A DNA stretch of 64,000 nt, from the NCBI GenBank assembly GCA_946800325.1, contig OX326959.1:44887566-44951565 (forward strand), given 5' to 3'. This DNA comes from Luzula sylvatica (lineage: Eukaryota > Streptophyta > Magnoliopsida > Poales > Juncaceae). Position numbers and translations under genes: made by a program. Positions 37,963-51,047 of the stretch are shown piece after piece; position 1 is the stretch's first letter, and every line of letters starts with the position of its first letter. The notes beneath the pieces were generated by a model. That model saw only the letters and a list, made by a program, of their open reading frames with translations. It searched no databases and was not told the origin of the DNA.

Positions 37963-39703
37963 ATGCAAAAAACATGAAAAATAGAAATTTGTATGTGTTA
38001 GTCTTCAATCCCGGAGTTTTTTGAGAAAAACATGAAAAATGAAGTATTTTGCTCATTTTAGTGAACTATTTTGGTCATTTTTAGAAAAAATGATAATTGA
38101 TATTTTTTAAGGTGTTAGACTTCAGTTTTTGATTTTTTGCAAAAAATTGGAAAAATTGAAATTTGTATGTGTTAGTCTTTTATCACGGAATTTTTTGAGA
38201 AAAACATGAAAAATGAAGTATTTTGCTCATTTTAGAGAACTATTTTGGTCTTTTTTAGAAAAAATTATAATTGATATTTTTGAAGGTGTTAGACTTCAGT
38301 TTTTGATTTTATGCAAAAAATAGGAAAAATAGAAAATTGTATGTGTTAGTCTTCAATCCAGGAGTTTTTTGAGAAAAACATGAAAAATGAAGTATTTTGC
38401 TTATTTTAGTGAAATATTTTGGTCTTTTTTCGAAAAAATGATAATTGATATTTTGTAAGGTGTTAGACTTCAGTTTTTGATTTTTTGCAAAAAATTGGAA
38501 AAATTGAAATTTGTATGTGTTAGTCTTCAATCCCGGAGTTTTTTGAGAAAAACATGAAAAATGAAGTATTTTGCTCATTTTAGTGAACTATTTTGGTCTT
38601 TTTTAGAAAAAAAAATAATTGATATTTTTGAAGGTGTTAGACTTCAGTTTTTGATTTTTTGTAAAAAAATGGAAAAATTGAAATTTGTAGGTGTTAGTCT
38701 TCAATCACGGAATTTTTTGAGAAAAACATGAAAAATGTAGTATTTTGCTTATTTTGGAGAACTATTTTGGTCTTTTTTACAAAAAAATATAATTGATATT
38801 TTTTAAGGTGTTGGACTTCAGTTTTTGATTTTTTGCAAAAAAATGGAAAAATTGAAATTTGTATGTGTTAGTCTTCAATCCCGAAGTTTTTTGAGAAAAT
38901 CAAGAAAAATGAAGTATTTTGCTCATTTTAGTGAACTATTTTGGTATTTTTTAGAAAAAATTATAATTGATATTTTTTAAGGTGTTAGACTTCAGTTTTT
39001 TATTTTTTGCAAAAAATTGGAAAAATTGAAATTTGTACGTGTTAGTCTTCAATTACGGAGTTTTTTGAGAAAAACATGAAAAATGAGGTATTTTGCTCAT
39101 TTTAGAGAACTATTTTGGTCTTTTTTAGAAAAAATGATAATTGATATTTTTTAAGGTGTTAGACTTCAGTTTTTGATTTTTTGCAAAAAATGGGAAAAAT
39201 AGAAATTTGTATGTGTTAGTCTTCAATCACGAAGTTTTTTGAGAAAAAACATGAATATTGAAGTATTTTGCTCATTTTGGAGAACTATTTTGGACTCTTT
39301 TTGAAAATATGATAATTGATATTTTTTAAGGTGTTAGACATCAGTTTTTAATTTTTTGCAAAAAATTGGAAAAATCGAAATTTGTATGTGTTAGTCTTCA
39401 ATCACGGAATTTTTTGAGAAAAGCATGAAAAATGAAGTATTTTGCTCATTTTAGAGAACTATTTTGGTCTTTTTTAGAAAAAATGATAATCGATATTTTT
39501 GTAGGTGTTAGACTTCAGTTTTTGATTTTTTACTAAAAATTGGAAAAATTGAAATTTGTCTGTGTTAGTCTTCAATCACGGAATTTTTTGAGAAAAACAT
39601 GAAAAGTGAAGTATTTTGCTCATTTTAGAGAAGTATTTTTGTGTTTTTTTGAAAAAATGATAATTGATATTTTTGAAGGTGTTAGACTTCAGTTTTTGAT
39701 TTT
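37963..39703. repeat. 10-monomer HOR, copy 3 (1741 bp, odd type)
   Basis: Marker at 38883, 1741 bp after copy 2. It carries the same four odd-type variants as copy 1, so its closest relative is copy 1 rather than its neighbours. A private change is GATAATCGATATTTTTGTAGG near 39487, which adds a CpG. Confidence 0.92.
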
Positions 39704-41444
39704 ATGCAAAAAACATGAAAAATAGAAATTTGTATGTGTTAGTCTTCAATCCCGGAGTTTTTTGAGAAAAACATGAAAAATGAAGTATTTTGCTCATTTT
39801 AGTGAACTATTTTGGTCATTTTTAGAAAAAATGATAATTGATATTTTTTAAGGTGTTAGACTTCAGTTTTTGATTTTTTGCAAAAAATTGGAAAAATTGA
39901 AATTTGTATGTGTTAGTCTTTTATCACGGAATTTTTTGAGAAAAACATGAAAAATGAATTATTTTGCTCATTTTAGAGAACTATTTTGGTCTTTTTTAGA
40001 AAAAATTATAATTGATATTTTTGAAGGTGTTAGACTTCAGTTTTTGATTTTATGCTAAAAATAGGAAAAATAGAAAATTGTATGTGTTAGTCTTCAATCC
40101 AGGAGTTTTTTGAGAAAAACATGAAAAATGAAGTATTTTGCTTATTTTAGTGAAATATTTTGGTCTTTTTTCGAAAAAATGATAATTGATATTTTGTAAG
40201 GTGTTAGACTTCAGTTTTTGATTTTTTGCAAAAAATTGGAAAAATTGAAATTTGTATGTGTTAGTCTTCAATCCCGGAGTTTTTTGAGAAAAACATGAAA
40301 AATGAAGTATTTTGCTCATTTTAGTGAACTATTTTGGTCTTTTTTAGAAAAAAAAATAATTGATATTTTTGAAGGTGTTAGACTTCAGTTTTTGATTTTT
40401 TGCAAAAAAATGGAAAAATTGAAATTTGTAGGTGTTAGTCTTCAATCACGGAATTTTTTGAGAAAAACATGAAAAATGTAGTATTTTGCTTATTTTGGAG
40501 AACTATTTTGGTCTTTTTTACAAAAAAATATAATTGATATTTTTTAAGGTGTTGGACTTCAGTTTTTGATTTTTTGCAAAAAAATGGAAAAATTGAAATT
40601 TGTATGTGTTAGTCTTCAATCCCGAAGTTTTTTGAGAAAATCAAGAAAAATGAAGTATTTTGCTCATTTTAGTGAACTATTTTGGTATTTTTTAGAAAAA
40701 ATTATAATTGATATTTTTTAAGGTGTTAGACTTCAGTTTTTTATTTTTTGCAAAAAATTGGAAAAATTGAAATTTGTACGTGTTAGTCTTCAATTACGGA
40801 GTTTTTTGAGAAAAACATGAAAAATGAGGTATTTTGCTCATTTTAGAGAACTATTTTGGTCTTTTTTAGAAAAAATGATAATTGATATTTTTTAAGGTGT
40901 TAGACTTCAGTTTTTGATTTTTTGCAAAAAATGGGAAAAATAGAAATTTGTATGTGTTAGTCTTCAATCACGAAGTTTTTTGAGAAAAAACATGAATATT
41001 GAAGTATTTTGCTCATTTTGGAGAACTATTTTGGACTCTTTTTGAAAATATTATAATTGATATTTTTTAAGGTGTTAGACATCAGTTTTTAATTTTTTGC
41101 AAAAAATTTGAAAAATCGAAATTTGTATGTGTTAGTCTTCAATCACGGAATTTTTTGAGAAAAGCATGAAAAATGAAGTATTTTGCTCATTTTAGAGAAC
41201 TATTTTGGTCTTTTTTAGAAAAAATGATAATTGATATTTTTGAAGGTGTTAGACTTCAGTTTTTGATTTTTTACTAAAAATTGGAAAAATTGAAATTTGT
41301 CTGTGTTAGTCTTCAATCACGGAATTTTTTGAGAAAAACATGAAAAGTGAAGTATTTTGCTCATTTTAGAGAAGTATTTTTGTCTTTTTTTGAAAAAATG
41401 ATAATTGATATTTTTGAAGGTGTTAGACTTCAGTTTTTGATTTT
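39704..41444. repeat. 10-monomer HOR, copy 4 (1741 bp, even type)
   Basis: Marker at 40624, 1741 bp after copy 3. It carries the same even-type variants as copy 2, including GCTAAAAATAGG near 40052. It is the apparent donor of the segment found at 46190-47355. Confidence 0.92.
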
Positions 41445-41830
41445 ATGCAAAAAACATGAAAAATAGAAATTTGTATGTGTTAGTCTTCAATCCCGGAGTT
41501 TTTTGAGAAAAACATGAAAAATGAAGTATTTTGTTCATTTTAGTGAACTATTTTGGTCAAATTTAAAAAAAATGATAATTGATATTTTTTAAGGTGTTAG
41601 ACTTCAGTTTTTGATTTTTTGCAAAAAATTGGAAAAATTGAAATTTGTATGTGTTAGTCTTTTATCACGGAATTTTTTGAGAAAAACATGAAAAATGAAG
41701 TATTTTGCTCATTTTAGAGAACTATTTTTGTCTTTTTTAGAAAAAATTATAATTGATATTTTTGAAGGTGTTAGACTTCAGTTTTTGATTTTATGCAAAA
41801 AATAGGAAAAATAGAAAATTGTATGTGTTA
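41445..41830. repeat. 10-monomer HOR, partial fifth copy
   Basis: Continues the 10-mer in register for about two monomers until CCAGGAG of the HOR is replaced by CCCGGAG with GAAAACCATG near 41850. It contains a cluster of substitutions at ~41558-41568 (GGTCATTTTTAG has become GGTCAAATTTAA). The cluster is absent from the derived copy at 47.1 kb, so it arose after that copy was made. Confidence 0.8.
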
Positions 41831-43910
41831 GTCTTCAATCCCGGAGTTTTTTGAGAAAACCATGAAAAATGAAGTATTTTGCTCATTTTAGTGAACTATT
41901 TTGGTCTTTTTTCGAAAAAATGATAATTGATATTTTTTAAGGTGTTAGACTTCAGTTTTTGTTTTTTTGCAAAAAATTGGAAAAATTGAAATTTGTATGT
42001 GTTAGTCTTCAATCCCGGAGTTTTTTGAGAAAAACATGAAAAATGAAGTATTTTGCTCATTTTAGTGAACTATTTTGGTCTTTTTTAGAAAAAATGATAA
42101 TTGATATTTTTTAAGGTGTTAGACTTCAGTTTTTGATTTTTTGCAAAAAATTGGAAAAATTGAAATTTGTATGTGTTAGTCTTTTATCACGGAATTTTTT
42201 GAGAAAAACATGAAAAATGAAGTATTTTGCTCATTTTAGAGAACTATTTTGGTCTTTTTTAGAAAAAATTATAATTGACATTTTTGAAGGTGTTAGACTT
42301 CAGTTTTTGATTTTATGCAAAAAATAGGAAAAATAGAAAATTGTATGTGTTAGTCTTCAATCCAGGAGTTTTTCGAGAAAAACATGAAAAATGAAGTATT
42401 TTGCTCATTTTAGTGAACTATTTTGGTCTTTTTTCGAAAAAATGATAATTGATATTTTTTAAGGTGTTAGACTTCTGTTTTTGTTTTTTTGCAAAAAATT
42501 GGAAAAATTGAAATTTGTATGTGTTAGTCTTCAATCCCGGAGTTTTTTGAGAAAAACATGAAAAATGAAGTATTTTGCTCATTTTAGTGAACTATTTTGG
42601 TCTTTTTTAGAAAAAATGATAATTGATATTTTTTAAGGTGTTAGACTTCAGTTTTTGATTTTTTGCAAAAAATTGGAAAAATTGAAATTTGTATGTGTTA
42701 GTCTTTTATCACGGAATTTTTTGAGAAAAACATGAAAAATGAAGTATTTTGCTCATTTTAGAGAACTATTTTGGTCTTTTTTAGAAAAAATTATAATTGA
42801 TATTTTTGAAGGTGTTAGACTTCAGTTTTTGATTTTATGCAAAAAATAGGAAAAATAGAAAATTGTATGTGTTAGTCTTCAATCCAGGAGTTTTTCGAGA
42901 AAAACATGATAAATGAAGTATTTTGCTCATTTTAGAGAACTATTTTGGTCTTTTTTAGAAAAAATTATAATTGATATTTTTGAAGGTGTTAGACTTCAGT
43001 TTTTGATTTTATGCAAAAAATTGGAAAAATTGAAATTTGTATGTGTTAGTCTTCAATCCCGGAGTTTTTTTAGAAAAACATGAAAAATGAAGTATTTTGC
43101 TCATTTTAGTGAACTATTTTGGTCTTTTTTAGAAAAAAATATAATTGATATTTTTGAAGGTGTTAGACTTCAGTTTTTTATTTTTTGCAAAAAAATGGAA
43201 AAATTGAAATTTGTAGGTGTTAGTCTTCAATCACGGAATTTTTTGAGAAAAACATGAAAAATGAAGTATTTTGCTTATTTTGGAGAACTATTTTGGTCTT
43301 TTTTACAAAAAAATATAATTGATATTTTTTAAGGTGTTGGACTTCAGTTTTTGATTTTTGCAAAAAAATGGAAAAATTGAAATTTGTAGGTGTTAGTCTT
43401 CAATCACGGAATTTTTTGAGCAAAGCATGAAAAATGAAGTATTTTGCTTATTTTAGAGAACTATTTTGGTCTTTTTTAGAAAAAATGATAATTGATATTT
43501 TTTAAGGTGTTAGACTTCAGTTTTTGATTTTTTGCTAAAAATTGGAAAAATTGAAATTTGTCTGTGTTAGTCTTCAATCACGGAATTTTTTGAGAAAATC
43601 ATTAAAAATGAAGTATCTTGCTCATTTTAGAGAACTATTTTGATCTTTTTTTGAAAAATTGATAATTGATATTTTTGAAGGTGTTAGACTTCAGTTTTTG
43701 ATTTTATGCAAAAAATAGGAAAAATAGAAATTTGTATGTGTTAGTCTTCAATCCCGGAGTTTTTTGAGAAAAACATGAAAAATGAAGTACTTTGCTCATT
43801 TTAGTGAACTATTTTGGTCTTTTTTAGAAAAAAATATAATTGATATTTTTTAAGGTGTTAGACTTCAGTTTTTGATTTTTTGCAAAAAAATGGAAATATT
43901 GAAATTTGTA
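41650..43910. repeat. 13-monomer HOR, copy 1 (2261 bp)
   Basis: Diagnostic sites repeat 2261 bp later: GAAAACCATG with its flanks (41821 to 44082), GACATTTTTG (42278 to 44539), AATCCAGGAG followed by TTTTTCGAGAAA and ATGATAAATG (42881 to 45142), and ATTAAAAATG (43601 to 45862). Its first monomers overlap the partial 10-mer, so the 13-mer was built partly from the neighbouring 10-mer. Confidence 0.88.
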
Positions 43911-46190
43911 GGTGTTAGTCTTTTATCACGGAATTTTTTGAGAAAAACATGAAAAATGAAGTATTTTGCTCATTTTAGAGAACTATTTTTGTCTTTTTTA
44001 GAAAAAATTATAATTGATATTTTTGAAGGTGTTAGACTTCAGTTTTTGATTTTATGCAAAAAATAGGAAAAATAGAAAATTGTATGTGTTAGTCTTCAAT
44101 CCCGGAGTTTTTTGAGAAAACCATGAAAAATGAAGTATTTTGCTCATTTTAGTGAACTATTTTGGTCTTTTTTCGAAAAAATGATAATTGATATTTTTTA
44201 AGGTGTTAGACTTCAGTTTTTGTTTTTTTGCAAAAAATTGGAAAAATTGAAATTTGTATATGTTAGTCTTCAATCCCGGAGTTTTTTGAGAAAAACATGA
44301 AAAATGAAGTATTTTGCTCATTTTAGTGAACTATTTTGGTCTTTTTTAGAAAAAATGATAATTGATATTTTTTAAGGTGTTAGACTTCAGTTTTTGATTT
44401 TTTGCAAAAAATTGGAAAAATTGAAATTTGTATGTGTTAGTCTTTTATCACGGAATTTTTTGAGAAAAACATGAAAAATGAAGTATTTTGCTCATTTTAG
44501 AGAACTATTTTGGTCTTTTTTAGAAAAAATTATAATTGACATTTTTGAAGGTGTTAGACTTCAGTTTTTGATTTTATGCAAAAAATAGGAAAAATAGAAA
44601 ATTGTATGTGTTAGTCTTCAATCCAGGAGTTTTTCGAGAAAAACATGAAAAATGAAGTATTTTGCTCATTTTAGTGAACTATTTTGGTCTTTTTTCGAAA
44701 AAATGATAATTGATATTTTTTAAGGTGTTAGACTTCAGTTTTTGTTTTTTTGCAAAAAATTGGAAAAATTGAAATTTGTATGTGTTAGTCTTCAATCCCG
44801 GAGTTTTTTGAGAAAAACATGAAAAATGAAGTATTTTGCTCATTTTAGTGAACTATTTTGGTCTTTTTTAGAAAAAATGATAATTGATATTTTTTAAGGT
44901 GTTAGACTTCAGTTTTTGATTTTTTGCAAAAAATTGGAAAAATTGAAATTTGTATGTGTTAGTCTTTTATCACGGAATTTTTTGAGAAAAACATGAAAAA
45001 TGAAGTATTTTGCTCATTTTAGAGAACTATTTTGGCCTTTTTTAGAAAAAATTATAATTGATATTTTTGAAGGTGTTAGACTTCAGTTTTTGATTTTATG
45101 CAAAAAATAGGAAAAATAGAAAATTGTATGTGTTAGTCTTCAATCCAGGAGTTTTTCGAGAAAAACATGATAAATGAAGTATTTTGCTCATTTTAGAGAA
45201 CTATTTTGGTCTTTTTTAGAAAAAATTATAATTGATATTTTTGAAGGTGTTAGACTTCAGTTGTTGATTTTATGCAAAAAATTGGAAAAATTGAAATTTG
45301 TATGTGTTAGTCTTCAATCCCGGAGTTTTTTTAGAAAAACATGAAAAATGAAGTATTTTGCTCATTTTAGTGAACTATTTTGGTCTTTTTTAGAAAAAAA
45401 TATAATTGATATTTTTGAAGGTGTTAGACTTCAGTTTTTTATTTTTTGCAAAAAAATGGAAAAATTGAAATTTGTAGGTGTTAGTCTTCAATCACGGAAT
45501 TTTTTGAGAAAAACATGAAAAATGAAGTATTTTGCTTATTTTGGAGAACTATTTTGGTCTTTTTTACAAAAAAATATAATTGATATTTTTTAAGGTGTTG
45601 GACTTCAGTTTTTGATTTTTGCAAAAAAATGGAAAAATTGAAATTTGTAGGTGTTAGTCTTCAATCACGGAATTTTTTGAGCAAAGCATGAAAAATGAAG
45701 TATTTTGCTTATTTTAGAGAACTATTTTGGTCTTTTTTAGAAAAAATGATAATTGATATTTTTTAAGGTGTTAGACTTCAGTTTTTGATTTTTTGCTAAA
45801 AATTGGAAAAATTGAAATTTGTCTGTGTTAGTCTTCAATCACGGAATTTTTTGAGAAAATCATTAAAAATGAAGTATCTTGCTCATTTTAGAGAACTATC
45901 TTGATCTTTTTTTGAAAAATTGATAATTGATATTTTTGAAGGTGTTAGACTTCAGTTTTTGATTTTATGCAAAAAATAGGAAAAATAGAAATTTGTATGT
46001 GTTAGTCTTCAATCCCGGAGTTTTTTGAGAAAAACATGAAAAATGAAGTACTTTGCTCATTTTAGTGAACTATTTTGGTCTTTTTTAGAAAAAAATATAA
46101 TTGATATTTTTGAAGGTGTTAGACTTCAGTTTTTGATTTTATGCAAAAAATAGGAAAAATAGAAATTTGTATGTGTTAGTCTTCAATCCC
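43911..46190. repeat. 13-monomer HOR, copy 2 (2261 bp, plus a transition)
   Basis: Second copy, in register with copy 1 to about 46.1 kb, followed by a short transition monomer before the copied 10-mer segment. Private changes include GGCCTTTTTTAG near 45034, AGTTGTTGATTTT near 45260 and GAACTATCTTGATC near 45893. Confidence 0.85.
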
Positions 46191-47355
46191 GGAGTTTTTT
46201 GAGAAAATCAAGAAAAATGAAGTATTTTGCTCATTTTAGTGAACTATTTTGGTATTTTTTAGAAAAAATTATAATTGATATTTTTTAAGGTGTTAGACTT
46301 CAGTTTTTTATTTTTTGCAAAAAATTGGAAAAATTGAAATTTGTACGTGTTAGTCTTCAATTACGGAGTTTTTTGAGAAAAACATGAAAAATGAGGTATT
46401 TTGCTCATTTTAGAGAACTATTTTGGTCTTTTTTAGAAAAAATGATAATTGATATTTTTTAAGGTGTTAGACTTCAGTTTTTGATTTTTTGCAAAAAATG
46501 GGAAAAATAGAAATTTGTATGTGTTAGTCTTCAATCACGAAGTTTTTTGAGAAAAAACATGAATATTGAAGTATTTTGCTCATTTTGGAGAACTATTTTG
46601 GACTCTTTTTGAAAATATTATAATTGATATTTTTTAAGGTGTTAGACATCAGTTTTTAATTTTTTGCAAAAAATTGGAAAAATCGAAATTTGTATGTGTT
46701 AGTCTTCAATCACGGAATTTTTTGAGAAAAGCATGAAAAATGAAGTATTTTGCTCATTTTAGAGAACTATTTTGGTCTTTTTTAGAAAAAATGATAATTG
46801 ATATTTTTGAAGGTGTTAGACTTCAGTTTTTGATTTTTTACTAAAAATTGGAAAAATTGAAATTTGTCTGTGTTAGTCTTCAATCACGGAATTTTTTGAG
46901 AAAAACATGAAAAGTGAAGTATTTTGCTCATTTTAGAGAAGTATTTTTGTCTTTTTTTGAAAAAATGATAATTGATATTTTTGAAGGTGTTAGACTTCAG
47001 TTTTTGATTTTATGCAAAAAACATGAAAAATAGAAATTTGTATGTGTTAGTCTTCAATCCCGGAGTTTTTTGAGAAAACCATGAAAAATGAAGTATTTTG
47101 TTCATTTTAGTGAACTATTTTGGTCATTTTTAGAAAAAATGATAATTGATATTTTTTAAGGTGTTAGACTTCAGTTTTTGATTTTTTGCAAAAAATTGGA
47201 AAAATTGAAATTTGTATGTGTTAGTCTTTTATCACGGAATTTTTTGAGAAAAACATGAAAAATGAAGTATTTTGCTCATTTTAGAGAACTATTTTTGTCT
47301 TTTTTAGAAAAAATTATAATTGATATTTTTGAAGGTGTTAGACTTCAGTTTTTGA
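46190..47355. repeat. Segment of the 10-mer HOR copied into the 13-mer block
   Basis: Matches 40624-41788 at a constant offset of 5567 bp (32 monomers): GAGAAAATCAAG at 40634 and 46201, and the private TTTTGTTCATTTT at 41533 and 47100. It carries the even-type variants AAATATTATAATTG (~46613) and TTTGTCTTTTTTTG, so copy 4 plus the partial fifth copy is the source. It lies between copies 2 and 3 of the 13-mer. Confidence 0.85.
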
Positions 47356-49120
47356 TTTTTTGCAAAAAATTGGAAAAATTGAAATTTGTATGTGTTAGTC
47401 TTTTATCACGGAATTTTTTGAGAAAAACATGAAAAATGAAGTATTTTGCTCATTTTAGAGAACTATTTTGGTCTTTTTTAGAAAAAATTATAATTGACAT
47501 TTTTGAAGGTGTTAGACTTCAGTTTTTGATTTTATGCAAAAAATAGGAAAAATAGAAAATTGTATGTGTTAGTCTTCAATCCAGGAGTTTTTCGAGAAAA
47601 ACATGAAAAATGAAGTATTTTGCTCATTTTAGTGAACTATTTTGGTCTTTTTTCGAAAAAATGATAATTGATATTTTTTAAGGTGTTAGACTTCAGTTTT
47701 TGTTTTTTTGCAAAAAATTGGAAAAATTGAAATTTGTATGTGTTAGTCTTCAATCCCGGAGTTTTTTGAGAAAAACATGAAAAATGAAGTATTTTGCTCA
47801 TTTTAGTGAACTATTTTGGTCTTTTTTAGAAAAAATGATAATTGATATTTTTTAAGGTGTTAGACTTCAGTTTTTGATTTTTTGCAAAAAATTGGAAAAA
47901 TTGAAATTTGTATGTGTTAGTCTTTTATCACGGAATTTTTTGAGAAAAACATGAAAAATGAAGTATTTTGCTCATTTTAGAGAACTATTTTGGTCTTTTT
48001 TAGAAAAAATTATAATTGATATTTTTGAAGGTGTTAGACTTCAGTTTTTGATTTTATGCAAAAAATAGGAAAAATAGAAAATTGTATGTGTTAGTCTTCA
48101 ATCCAGGAGTTTTTCGAGAAAAACATGATAAATGAAGTATTTTGCTCATTTTAGAGAACTATTTTGGTCTTTTTTAGAAAAAATTATAATTGATATTTTT
48201 GAAGGTGTTAGACTTCAGTTTTTGATTTTATGCAAAAAATTGGAAAAATTGAAATTTGTATGTGTTAGTCTTCAATCCCGGAGTTTTTTTAGAAAAACAT
48301 GAAAAATGAAGTATTTTGCTCATTTTAGTGAACTATTTTGGTCTTTTTTAGAAAAAAATATAATTGATATTTTTGAAGGTGTTAGACTTCAGTTTTTTAT
48401 TTTTTGCAAAAAAATGGAAAAATTGAAATTTGTAGGTGTTAGTCTTCAATCACGGAATTTTTTGAGAAAAACATGAAAAATGAAGTATTTTGCTTATTTT
48501 GGAGAACTATTTTGGTCTTTTTTACAAAAAAATATAATTGATATTTTTTAAGGTGTTGGACTTCAGTTTTTGATTTTTGCAAAAAAATGGAAAAATTGAA
48601 ATTTGTAGGTGTTAGTCTTCAATCACGGAATTTTTTGAGCAAAGCATGAAAAATGAAGTATTTTGCTTATTTTAGAGAACTATTTTGGTCTTTTTTAGAA
48701 AAAATGATAATTGATATTTTTTAAGGTGTTAGACTTCAGTTTTTGATTTTTTGCTAAAAATTGGAAAAATTGAAATTTGTCTGTGTTAGTCTTCAATCAC
48801 GGAATTTTTTGAGAAAATCATTAAAAATGAAGTATCTTGCTCATTTTAGAGAACTATTTTGATCTTTTTTTGAAAAATTGATAATTGATATTTTTGAAGG
48901 TGTTAGACTTCAGTTTTTGATTTTATGCAAAAAATAGGAAAAATAGAAATTTGTATGTGTTAGTCTTCAATCCCGGAGTTTTTTGAGAAAAACATGAAAA
49001 ATGAAGTACTTTGCTCATTTTAGTGAACTATTTTGGTCTTTTTTAGAAAAAAATATAATTGATATTTTTTAAGGTGTTAGACTTCAGTTTTTGATTTTTT
49101 GCAAAAAAATGGAAAAATTG
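47355..49120. repeat. 13-monomer HOR, partial third copy
   Basis: Resumes the 13-mer register. GACATTTTTG at 47497 and AATCCAGGAG at 48100 are both 5219 bp after copy 1 and 2958 bp after copy 2. GAAGTACT at 49003 matches 43784 at the same 5219 offset. Two monomers of the expected 13-mer start are missing (5567 minus 5219 is 348 bp). Its tail doubles as the start of the 14-mer HOR. Confidence 0.82.
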
Positions 49121-51047
49121 AAATTTGTAGGTGTTAGTCTTCAATCACGGAATTTTTTGAGAAAAACATGAAAAATGAAGTATTTTGCTTATTTTGGAGA
49201 ACTATATTGGTCTTTTTTACAAAAAAATATAATTGATATTTTTTAAGGTGTTGGACTTCAGTTTTTGATTTTTTGCAAAAAAAATGGAAAAATTGAAATT
49301 TGTACATGTTAGTCTTCAATCCCGGAGTTTTTTGAGAAAATCAAGAAAAATGAAGTATTTTGCTCATTTTAGTGAACTATTTCGTTCTTTTTTAGAAAAA
49401 ATGATAATTGATATTTTTTAAGGTGTTAGACTTCAGTTTTTGATTTTTTGCAAAAATTGGGAAAAATAGAAATTTGTATGTGTTAGTCTTCAATCACGAA
49501 GTTTTTTGAGAAAAAACATGAATATTGAAGTATTTTGCTCATTTTAGAGAACTATTTTGGACTCTTTTTGAAAATATGATAATTGATATTTTTTAAGGTG
49601 TTAGACATCAGTTTTTTATTTTTTGCAAAAAATTGGAAAAATCGAAATTTGTATGTGTTAGTCTTCAATCACGGAAGTTTTTGAGAAAAGCATGAAAAAT
49701 GAAGTATTTTGCTCATTTTAGAGAACTATTTTGGTCTCTTTTAGAAACAATGATAATTGATATTTTTGAAGGTGTTAGACTTCAGTTTTTGATTTTTTGC
49801 TAAAAATTGGAAAAATTGAAATTTGTCTGTGTTAGTCTTCAATCACGGAATTTTTTGAGAAAAACATGAAAAGTGAAGTATTTTGCTCATTTTAGAGAAC
49901 TATTTTTGTCTTTTTTTGAAAAAATGATAATTGATATTTTTGAAGGTGTTAGACTTCAGTTTTTGATTTTATGCAAAAAACTTGAAAAATAGAAATTTGT
50001 ATGTGTTAGTCTTCAATCCCGGAGTTTTTTGAGAAAAACATGAAAAATGAAGTATTTTGCTCATTTTAGTGAACTATTTTGGTCATTTTTAGAAAAAATG
50101 ATAATTGATATTTTTTAAGGTGTTAGACTTCAGTTTTTGATTTTTTGCAAAAAATTGGAAAAATTGAAATTTGTATGTGTTAGTCTTTTATCACGGAATT
50201 TTTTGAGAAAAACATGAAAAATGAAGTATTTTGCTCATTTTAGAGAACTATTTTGGTCTTTTTTAGAAAAAATTATAATTGATATTTTTGAAGGTGTTAG
50301 ACTTCAGTTTTTGATTTTATGCAAATAATAGGAAAAATAGAAAATTGTATGTGTTAGTCTTCAATCCCGGAGTTTTTTGAGAAAAACATGAAAAATGAAG
50401 TATTTTGCTCATTTTAGTAAACTATTTTGGTCTTTTTTCGAAAAAATGATAATTGATATTTTTTAAGGTGTTAGACTTCAGTTTTTGTTTTTTTGCAAAA
50501 AATTGGAAAAATTGAAATTTGTATGTGTTAGTCTTCAATCCCGGAGTTTTTTGAGAAAAACATGAAAAATGAAGTATTTTGCTCATTTTAGTGAACTATT
50601 TTGGTCTTTTTTAGAAAAAAATATAATTGATATTTTTTAAGGTGTTAGACTTCAGTTTTTGATTTTTTGCAAAAAAATGGAAAAATTGAAATTTGTAGGT
50701 GTTAGTCTTCAATCACGGAATTTTTTGAGAAAAACATGAAAAATGAATTATTTTGCTTATTTTGGAGAACTATTTTGGTCTTTTTTACAAAAAAATATAA
50801 TTGATATTTTTTAAGGTGTCGGACTTCAGTTTTTGATTTTTTGCAAAAAAATGGAAAAATTGAAATTTGTATGTGTTAGTCTTCAATCCCGAAGTTTTTT
50901 GAGAAAACCAAGAAAAATGAAGTATTTTGCTCATTTTAGTGAACTATTTTGGTATTTTTTAGAAAAAATTATAATTGATATTTTTTAAGGTGTTAGACTT
51001 CAGTTTTTTATTTTTTGCAAAAAAATGGAAAAATTGAAATTTGTACG
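48610..51047. repeat. 14-monomer HOR, copy 1 (2438 bp)
   Basis: ATTAAAAATG at 48820 and ACTATATTGG at 49201 recur 2438 bp later at 51258 and 51639. It includes a GCTAAAAATTGG / ATGAAAAGTG monomer at ~49.8 kb that copy 2 lacks. Boundaries are nominal. Confidence 0.85.
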
